From: Chloroflexota bacterium
Lineage (GTDB): Bacteria; Chloroflexota; Anaerolineae; UBA4142
NCBI GenBank assembly: GCA_016200825.1
Contig: JACQEA010000102.1
Span: forward strand, 1 to 13,088
Length of the DNA: 13,088 nucleotides
Reading direction: 5' to 3'
Every line of letters begins with the position of its first letter. Position 1 is the stretch's first letter. Shown piece after piece: positions 5,481-11,590 of this stretch. The notes beneath the pieces were generated by a model. The model was not told the DNA's origin. It saw only the letters and a list, made by a program, of their open reading frames with translations, and did no database searches. Both the position numbers and the translations under genes were made by a program.

Positions 5481-8351
5481 ATGAAGCGCGCGCCGCCAGC
5501 GTTCGCGATCATTCGCGTCTATTTGTTTGGATCATTCCGAATCGAAAAAGACGCGCGTGTGTTCAGACTGCCCACGCACAAAATCGAATCTTTGCTTGCC
5601 TACCTGCTCCTCTACCCCGAACCACACCCGCGCGAAAAAATTGCCGCGCTCTTTTGGGGCGATACCTCCGCCAAAAAAGCATCCGATTCTCTCCGCAATT
5701 CGCTCGCTGTCCTTCACAAATTTTTCGGCGACGCGCTCCTCACTGCCGACCGCGAAATCATTCAGATCAATCTGGATGCGCGCCTCTGGGTAGACGCGCG
5801 CGTTTTTCGCGCGCAAGCCCAAGCATTTCTTTCCGCGACTTTGCCCGATCCCGCTGAAATCAATCTCGAACTCTATCGCGGCGATCTGCTCGCGAATTTC
5901 TACGACGATTGGATCGCGCCCGAGCGCGAGCAGTTGCGCGCGCTGTACATTGATGCGCTTTTGCGCGCGGCTCAACTCTGGCGCGCGCGGAGCGAATACG
6001 AACGCGCGATTGAATGCGCACGCCGCGTTCTAGCCGCCGATTCTGCCAATGAACGCGCGCACCAGCATCTCATGTTTTGCTTTCTCGTCAGCGGCGACCG
6101 CGGCGCCGCGCTCAAGCAGTACGACGAGTGTGCGCGCGCGCTGCGCGAAGACCTCGGCGTCGAGCCCGCGCCCGAAACGCGCGCGCTTTATTTTTGGATC
6201 AAACAAACCCCGCCTGAATTTCCCGCGTTGGCGGCGCGCATCACCAACCTACCGATTCCGTTCTCGTCATTCATCGGCAGAAAAGAGGCGATGACGCACG
6301 TCAAGCGGACGTTAATCGAATCGCGCTTGGTGACGCTGACGGGTCCGGGCGGCAGCGGAAAAACGCGGCTCGCGATTCAAGTCGCGACGGATCTATTGGA
6401 TCAATTTCGCGATGGCGTGTGGTGGATTGAATTGCAAGACCTCCACGATGCAACGCTCGTCGAGCCAGTCGTCGCCAAAGCGTTGGGAATTCATCCCGCG
6501 CCCAACGAAAGTTTGATCGAAACGCTCGAACGTTTTCTCGCGTCCAAACGATTGCTCTTAGCGCTGGATAATTGCGAACACCTGCTTGCCGCGTGCGCGC
6601 CGTTGTGCCGATCCCTTTTGCAAACGTGCGCCGATTTGAAAATTTTGACGACGAGCCGCGAGCCGCTGGGCTTGCTCGGCGAAAGTATCGTGCCGGTCCC
6701 GACGCTCTCCGTGCCTGACCCGCATGCGCTTTCGTTTGCCGATCTCTTGATGTCGTACGAAGCAATTCGATTGTTTGTCGAACGCGCGCGGAATGTGGAC
6801 GCGAAATTCGCGTTGACCGCGCAGAACGCCGCGCCGATCGCGCAAATTTGCCAACGGCTGGACGGCATTCCGCTCGCGATTGAACTGGCTGCGGCGCGCG
6901 TCAAGGTCTTGGCGCCCGCGCAAATCGTGACTTTATTGGATGATCGTTTTCATTTGTTGACGAATGGCAATCGGCGCGCGTTGCCGCGCCAGCAAACCCT
7001 GCGCGCCGTGATGGATTGGAGTTATGATTTGTTGACGAACGCCGAACGCGCTTTGTTTGCGCGGCTTGCGGTTTTCGCGAATGGATGCACGTTGCCAGCG
7101 GCGAAATCAGTATGCAGTATGCAGAAGGCAGAAGGCAGTGAGGAAAATCTGCCGACCGCCGACCGCCTTCTGCCTACTGATGTGCTCGATTTGCTCACTC
7201 ATCTGGTGGACAAATCGCTCGTGATTGCCGAAGAAGAGAATGGCGCGGCGCGCTATCGAATGTTGGAGACGATCACCAGTTACGCGCGCGACAAGTTGAT
7301 GGAATCGGGCGAAGCCGAGCGGATGTACGATCAGCATCTAAAGTGGATGATCGCCGCAGCGAAAGAGGCAGAGCCAAATTTGCAAGGTGAGCATGAAGTT
7401 GAATGGCTCGCGCGCCTGGATCTGGAACATGATAATCTGCGCGCCGCGCTCGATTGGGCGTTGACGAAAGATGACGCGGCGTCCGCGCTCGAACTCAGTA
7501 CGGCGATGTGGTATTTTTGGTTTGTGCGCGGCTATCATCGCGAAGGATTGACGCGGTTGCTCGAAAGTCTCAAGCGCAGCCAACGCGATGACTTGACCGC
7601 CAATTCGTTACGCGCCAAAGCATTGAACGCGGTCGGCGCACTCGATTGGAGTTTGGGCGATTTGAATTCGGCGCGCCGCGCGTTAGAGGACGCGCTCGCG
7701 TTGGGCAGAGCATTGCACGACGCGGCAAGTCAAATCGTTTCGCTCAAGACGCTGGGAATGATCGTTGCGTATCAAAATGATTTTTCGGCTGCGCGCGCGT
7801 TGATCGAAGAGGGTCTGGCGCTGGCGCGCGAACAGAATAATCCGCGTGAGACCGGCGAAGCGCTCTTCTTCTTGGGCGAAGTCGCGCTGTATGAGGACGA
7901 TCTTGTGCGCGCCAAGGATTTATACGAACAGGGCGTGACCTTGTTGAGGGAAATAAGAGAAAAGAATATTCTGGCGCATCCGCTGAGGCGGCTCGGAGAG
8001 ATCGCGTTAAGGCAACGCGATTACGCGCGTGCGCGCACCTTGTGCCTCGAAAGTTTGGAACTCAATCGGCAACTGAACAATCGGCGCGGCATTGCCGCGA
8101 GTCTAGTCGGACTGGCGGGTATTGCTGGCGCGCAAGGTGATGTCGAACGCGCGGTGAAAATTCTGGGCGCGGTAGACGCAACCATCCGCACGCTGGGACT
8201 TCCGTTTTGGAAAGCCGACCAAGTGGAATTTGAAAAGCACGTCGCCTTCGCGCGCGCAAATCTCGCGCCAAACGATTTTGAGGCGCGGTGGAAGGAAGGC
8301 CGCGCGCTGACGTTGGAGGAGGCGATTGATTATTCGCTGATCCAAGAATGA
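5481..8351 (+). CDS. AfsR/SARP-like STAND transcriptional regulator (wHTH-BTAD-NB-ARC-TPR)
   Basis: A 956-residue signal-responsive transcription activator of the AfsR type. Order: OmpR-like winged helix (about 11-95, beginning RVYLFGSFRI), BTAD (about 100-240, with SANERAHQHLM and EDLGVEPAPETRALY), NB-ARC ATPase, then TPR-like helical repeats (about 620-915). The NB-ARC shows Walker A GPGGSGKT (288-295), Walker B LLLALDNCEHL (358-368), TTSREPL (390-396) and GIPLAIELAAARV (462-474), so nucleotide binding looks intact. The ATG at 5481 is chosen because GAGGGGAG lies just upstream and a good promoter starts 45 bases before it. A perfect terminator follows, so it is probably monocistronic. Residues about 543-566, between the ATPase and the helical repeats, are encoded by an in-frame heptamer array. 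The target is unknown; the same-strand envelope genes downstream are the obvious candidates. Confidence 0.92.
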   Translation: MKRAPPAFAIIRVYLFGSFRIEKDARVFRLPTHKIESLLAYLLLYPEPHPREKIAALFWGDTSAKKASDSLRNSLAVLHKFFGDALLTADREIIQINLDARLWVDARVFRAQAQAFLSATLPDPAEINLELYRGDLLANFYDDWIAPEREQLRALYIDALLRAAQLWRARSEYERAIECARRVLAADSANERAHQHLMFCFLVSGDRGAALKQYDECARALREDLGVEPAPETRALYFWIKQTPPEFPALAARITNLPIPFSSFIGRKEAMTHVKRTLIESRLVTLTGPGGSGKTRLAIQVATDLLDQFRDGVWWIELQDLHDATLVEPVVAKALGIHPAPNESLIETLERFLASKRLLLALDNCEHLLAACAPLCRSLLQTCADLKILTTSREPLGLLGESIVPVPTLSVPDPHALSFADLLMSYEAIRLFVERARNVDAKFALTAQNAAPIAQICQRLDGIPLAIELAAARVKVLAPAQIVTLLDDRFHLLTNGNRRALPRQQTLRAVMDWSYDLLTNAERALFARLAVFANGCTLPAAKSVCSMQKAEGSEENLPTADRLLPTDVLDLLTHLVDKSLVIAEEENGAARYRMLETITSYARDKLMESGEAERMYDQHLKWMIAAAKEAEPNLQGEHEVEWLARLDLEHDNLRAALDWALTKDDAASALELSTAMWYFWFVRGYHREGLTRLLESLKRSQRDDLTANSLRAKALNAVGALDWSLGDLNSARRALEDALALGRALHDAASQIVSLKTLGMIVAYQNDFSAARALIEEGLALAREQNNPRETGEALFFLGEVALYEDDLVRAKDLYEQGVTLLREIREKNILAHPLRRLGEIALRQRDYARARTLCLESLELNRQLNNRRGIAASLVGLAGIAGAQGDVERAVKILGAVDATIRTLGLPFWKADQVEFEKHVAFARANLAPNDFEARWKEGRALTLEEAIDYSLIQE
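7108..7177. repeat. Heptamer array 4 inside the STAND regulator gene
   Basis: Ten units in register: CAGTATG, CAGTATG, CAGAAGG, CAGAAGG, CAGTGAG, GAAAATC, TGCCGAC, CGCCGAC, CGCCTTC, TGCCTAC. The right half is roughly the reverse complement of the left, so it can form a hairpin. It is read through without a stop as the linker between AAKSV and DVLDLLTHLVDKSLV. CCGCCTNCTGCCTACTGAT is shared with array 3. Confidence 0.85.
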
Positions 8352-8370
8352 TCAATGGTGCCAATTTTCC

Positions 8371-8398
8371 AAGACCTGCCAAATGCAGGTCTTTTTTT
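8371..8398 (+). terminator. Rho-independent terminator after the STAND regulator
   Basis: Perfect 9-bp stem AAGACCTGC (8371-8379) / GCAGGTCTT (8385-8393), 5-nt loop CAAAT, then a run of T to 8398. It lies 20 bases after the stop codon and separates the regulator from the envelope gene trio. Confidence 0.92.
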
Positions 8399-8487
8399 GC
8401 GCCTACAATTGCTTTTTCATTTTGCGATTATTTTGCGACGAGGGTGTACAAGAACCACGTACGCGTCTATGTATAGGAGGTTTCAAA

Positions 8488-9309
8488 GTGAACACGGAAA
8501 AATGGAACGAGCGACTCAAGAAATTGGTGCGCACTACTATTAGGTTTTTAAGATTGGCGAAGCTAATCGAGCTATTGCGCAATCTCTTAAACAATCTCAA
8601 GGGGCTCGCGAAAATAGCTCCTAGTCTCGCTCTCGCCGCGTTACTAGTGGCCCTGATCCTCCTTGTCAGTTTGGGTTATTGTACTAGTCGGGGGCAACAA
8701 AAAGAGGTCGAAGCCAAGCAAACCCAAACAGCAACCAAAAAGACTGCGGTTCAAGAAGCCGAGAATCAGACCTCGAATGAATCGCAAGCCAGGGGACAGA
8801 ACCAACAGCAACCGCCACAACAACCGCCTTCTCAACAAACACCCTGCATGTCGTTCAGTTTTGAGGCAGACCCGCCCGAGGGAAAAAATTTCTCGGCGCG
8901 CTCGACCGTGTTGCGAATCAAAACGGATTATCCGCTCAAAGCGGACGAGATGTTCAGTTATCTGCTTACGTTGAGAGAGAACGAACTAGAAGGGGTGTTG
9001 GGCAAGTTGAGTCGTGGCGATTTGAACGACGAAATAATCGCGCGGTTGCGGATGAAACGTCTCGGCACGACGACGGAAAAATCTTTGGCGCTCAATCCCA
9101 GTGATATCAAGTTTCCGTACGATCCCGCCGCGTTCACCAAATTTTGGTGGAGCGTGCTGGTGGTGGGTGCGGAAGTTATGCCGCGCGCTTGCGGGCAAGT
9201 GTATTCGTTCACGTGGCAGACCGCGCCGCCACCTGCCGCGCCAGTTCCACCACAACAACAACCACCGCAACCACCTGCAGCCCCACCGACGGCAACACCG
9301 CGACGCTAA
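8488..9309 (+). CDS. Membrane-anchored protein with extracytoplasmic beta-sandwich domain (envelope gene 1)
   Basis: A 273-residue protein of unknown function. The GTG at 8488 is the start because AGGAGG (8475-8480) sits 7 bases before it; the open frame upstream runs through a terminator. A basic amphipathic N-terminus (1-42) precedes one membrane helix (45-64), then a Q/P-rich spacer (66-118). The domain at about 120-245 has FEADPPEGKNFSARSTVLR, KTDYPLKADEMF and FWWSVLVVGAE, and ends YSFTW. C120 and C235 bracket it. The P/Q-rich tail ends PPTATPRR. The domain is homologous to that of envelope gene 2 and looks Fn3-like, a type common in Chloroflexota surface proteins. A weak promoter (TGTACA, 17 bp, TATGTA) may lie at 8445-8473. 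Probably first gene of an operon with the next two. Confidence 0.78.
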   Translation: MNTEKWNERLKKLVRTTIRFLRLAKLIELLRNLLNNLKGLAKIAPSLALAALLVALILLVSLGYCTSRGQQKEVEAKQTQTATKKTAVQEAENQTSNESQARGQNQQQPPQQPPSQQTPCMSFSFEADPPEGKNFSARSTVLRIKTDYPLKADEMFSYLLTLRENELEGVLGKLSRGDLNDEIIARLRMKRLGTTTEKSLALNPSDIKFPYDPAAFTKFWWSVLVVGAEVMPRACGQVYSFTWQTAPPPAAPVPPQQQPPQPPAAPPTATPRR

Positions 9310-9393
9310 CGCAGACCGCGAGTGGATTGTTTGCGCGAACGATTGTCATCGAAAATTTTCATACGCCGAAATCTCAATCAGGAGGTCATAACG

Positions 9394-10347
9394 ATGGACA
9401 GCACTGTGTACTTAACAACATATACTATGCTCCTCGCGAGTTTAGTAGAATATGCTTTGCTCCTCGCACTCATTGCGATGGCCCTGCTCATTGGGCTTTT
9501 GGCTTGGGGCGTGAAATTCAAATTCAAACTCCCCAAATCGGCAGACGGGGAAAACGAAAAATTAAAACTCTATGGCTTACCCGCGATGCTCGCGCTCTTT
9601 GGCGGCGCGCTCGTCATCGTGTTGATTGTGCTATTCACTCAGCCCACAGGACCGACGACCGATACGAGTGTTGGTGTGCCAACCGATATCAAAGGCCTTC
9701 CGCAAATCGCACACGCACAGGAAGGCACGAGCGCGCCAAAACCTTGCGCGACGCCGGCACCGCAAGGAGAGACGTTGGCACAGGTACAGAATGAATCGCC
9801 CACACCCGCGCCCACGCCAACCGGAACGCGGACTCCTCCCTCAATAACAAAAGCCGAGCCCATACCCACTTGCACACCCGCGTCCATTTCCATTCCCCCG
9901 GGCATAAATTTGCTCGCCACGCCGAAGATCAACATCGCTTGCATTCCCGGCGTGCTGATGTTCGATCCGCCCGACGGAAAATCTTTCGCGGCGAACAACA
10001 CCGTCCTGCGTTGGCGCACCGATTACCAACTCAGGCCGGATGAAATGTTCGCGATTCACGTTTCGCATCAAAATCCCAAACCGATGGGCGGCATGATTGA
10101 TGAAAAACCGATCGGGCTGACACGCGAGCAAATCTTTTCGATTGATCTCACCAAATGGGATAATGCCGGCAAGTTCGGCGACTTTTATTGGCTGGTTCGG
10201 ATCCGCGGCGTGGATGGAACATATCGCGATTGCGAACCCAAGCCCATTTCATTTCAACTGATCGGTCTCGCGCAACCCGCCGCGCCTCAACCGCAACAAC
10301 CTGCCGCGCCGCCCGCGTCTCCGCCAACGGCAACGCCGCGACGCTAA
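9394..10347 (+). CDS. Two-helix membrane protein with extracytoplasmic beta-sandwich domain (envelope gene 2)
   Basis: A 317-residue protein of unknown function. The ATG at 9394 has AGGAGGT (9380-9386) 7 bases upstream. Two membrane helices (about 11-40 and 59-81) flank a short basic loop (KFKFKLPKS). They are followed by a Pro/Thr-rich spacer (82-180) with TPAPTPTG-type sequence, presumably outside the cell. The C-terminal domain (about 181-292) contains FDPPDGKSFAANNTVLRWR, DYQLRPDEMF and FYWLVRIRG, ending PISFQL, with C183 and C280 at its edges. It is clearly a paralogue of the domain in envelope gene 1. The tail ends with the same PPTATPRR. The 84-base gap to gene 1 and 37-base gap to gene 3, with no terminator, suggest one transcript. 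Confidence 0.8.
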   Translation: MDSTVYLTTYTMLLASLVEYALLLALIAMALLIGLLAWGVKFKFKLPKSADGENEKLKLYGLPAMLALFGGALVIVLIVLFTQPTGPTTDTSVGVPTDIKGLPQIAHAQEGTSAPKPCATPAPQGETLAQVQNESPTPAPTPTGTRTPPSITKAEPIPTCTPASISIPPGINLLATPKINIACIPGVLMFDPPDGKSFAANNTVLRWRTDYQLRPDEMFAIHVSHQNPKPMGGMIDEKPIGLTREQIFSIDLTKWDNAGKFGDFYWLVRIRGVDGTYRDCEPKPISFQLIGLAQPAAPQPQQPAAPPASPPTATPRR

Positions 10348-10384
10348 CGCCAATAATCGGCTATTCAATGAAAGTAAGGACGAA

Positions 10385-11305
10385 ATGAAACTCTCGAAAA
10401 TTATTCTTTGTTTCTCTGCGACAATTCTCTCGACCGCCGGGATGGCGTGCGCCGTGCCACCGGCGGCAACGCCGACGCCTGCCGCCATCCCTACAAGCGC
10501 GCCGATTGTTGCTACCTCAACTCGTACTTCGGTTACAATCCCAACACTTGTCTCACCGATTGCACCACCATCGCCAACTCTAGTTCGCACGGTGACGCCC
10601 GCGCCAACTCTAACGCCGGCTGAACCGGGCATGATTGGGTGTCAAGATGTGAACGCGCGCATTACAAGATTGATGAACGACAGAAGAGTGACTTGGACAG
10701 ATTTCATTGCTATCCAAGTCGTCTCCGGCAACGTTGGTATTTGGACAACCGTGAACAAGCCCACGATGCAAAACTGGCATGTGCAGTACAGCGGCGATAA
10801 CAAAAAAACGTGGGCAGTCATTGGCAAACCCTCAACCGATTCGGTCACGGATCTCCAGCGCTATGCGTGGGCAACTACTGCGATACCCGACGGCGACTAT
10901 TGGCTGCGCCTTCGCATCGTTGACCGAGCCGGAAACTTTGAAGACCCCTGTGAGATTCACGTGATCGTGAAGAATGTGTCCGGCGAGCAAGGATTGACTG
11001 TCGGGTGCGACGATCCCCAAGTTCAAATCACCGACCCAAAGCCGAATCAAATCGTAACCGGAACGGTGATTGTGCGAGGGAGCGCCAACCGCGCCAACTT
11101 CGCTTATGAAAAACTAGAATTTAGCAGTGACCGAAACACTTGGGCGCCGATTGGCGCGCAATCAATTCGACCTTCGATCAATGAAATTCTGGGTTCTTGG
11201 CAAACCCGCGCGATTCCGAATGGGGAGTACTGGTTGCGGGTATCGGCGGTGGACAAAGCCGGCAACTTTTCCGCGTGTGAAATTCGCGCGACAGTCAAGA
11301 ATTAA
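10385..11305 (+). CDS. Secreted protein or lipoprotein with two Ig/Fn3-like domains (envelope gene 3)
   Basis: A 306-residue protein of unknown function. The start ATG has AAGGA (10376-10380) upstream at short spacing. The signal peptide (1-21) ends GMAC|AV; C22 could be lipidated, though the lipobox is poor, or signal peptidase could cut after ACA. A Thr/Pro-rich spacer (24-82) leads to two tandem related domains. Domain 1 is about 86-196, ending IPDGDYWLRLRIVDRAGNF plus CEIHVIVKN; domain 2 is about 208-306, ending IPNGEYWLRVSAVDKAGNF plus CEIRATVKN. Each starts with GC(Q/D)D and has a second Cys before its last strand. Domain 2 begins with VTGTVIVRGSA, typical of Ig-like domains in Chloroflexota envelope proteins. 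Probably last gene of the trio, perhaps a ligand- or wall-binding partner. Confidence 0.8.
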   Translation: MKLSKIILCFSATILSTAGMACAVPPAATPTPAAIPTSAPIVATSTRTSVTIPTLVSPIAPPSPTLVRTVTPAPTLTPAEPGMIGCQDVNARITRLMNDRRVTWTDFIAIQVVSGNVGIWTTVNKPTMQNWHVQYSGDNKKTWAVIGKPSTDSVTDLQRYAWATTAIPDGDYWLRLRIVDRAGNFEDPCEIHVIVKNVSGEQGLTVGCDDPQVQITDPKPNQIVTGTVIVRGSANRANFAYEKLEFSSDRNTWAPIGAQSIRPSINEILGSWQTRAIPNGEYWLRVSAVDKAGNFSACEIRATVKN

Positions 11306-11389
11306 ATGGAACGGCGTCATTGATTCCGCATGCGAATTGACCTGCCGGCAATTCCGGCAATCGTGTTTGGGAAATAGTACGACTCATCT

Positions 11390-11422
11390 GAAAAAAAGGG
11401 GCGAACCCTTGCGGTCGCCCCT
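11390..11422 (-). terminator. Terminator of the right-edge oxidoreductase gene
   Basis: AGGGGCGA (11397-11404) pairs with TCGCCCCT (11415-11422) around a 10-nt loop. On the minus strand it is followed by TTTTTTT. It lies 5 bases after the ancestral oxidoreductase stop at 11428-11430 and may also stop rightward transcripts of the envelope trio. The smaller inverted repeat TGCCGG/CCGGCA at 11343-11359 has no U-tract. Confidence 0.85.
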
Positions 11423-11427
11423 ACGAT

Positions 11428-11590
11428 TTATATCGCCCACTCAATCCCCAACTCTTTCAACTTTTCGCGCGTCGGCACACCATTTTCATCCCATCCCATT
11501 TGGCGATAGTACGCTTGCGCCGCCGCGTGAAAACGATCTTCTGGATATTCTTGTCCCGCGAGCGGTCCCGAATCGAACGCTTCGAAAAAT
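11428..11590 (-). pseudogene. Out-of-frame C-terminal segment of the oxidoreductase gene
   Basis: This frame encodes the true AOR ending: AFDSGPLAGQEYPEDRF, AAQAYYRQMGWDENGVPTRE and KLKELGIEWAI, stop TAA at 11428-11430. It is not in frame with the catalytic part to its right, so ribosomes reading the gene would miss it. Bases 11434-11590 are the near-identical partner (155 of 157) of 5073-5229. The two differences are C here and T there, both at CpG positions. Confidence 0.85.

Noticed and set aside
5532..5975. Minus-strand open frame of 147 codons
   Set aside because: It is antisense to the winged-helix/BTAD part of the STAND regulator, with no start signals or recognisable domain.
8383..8487. 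Upstream ATG at 8383 for envelope gene 1
   Set aside because: It lies within the loop and stem of the preceding terminator; the GTG at 8488 has a perfect AGGAGG at 7-nt spacing.
9322..9393. Upstream ATG at 9322 for envelope gene 2
   Set aside because: No ribosome-binding site there, while AGGAGGT precedes the ATG at 9394 at ideal spacing.
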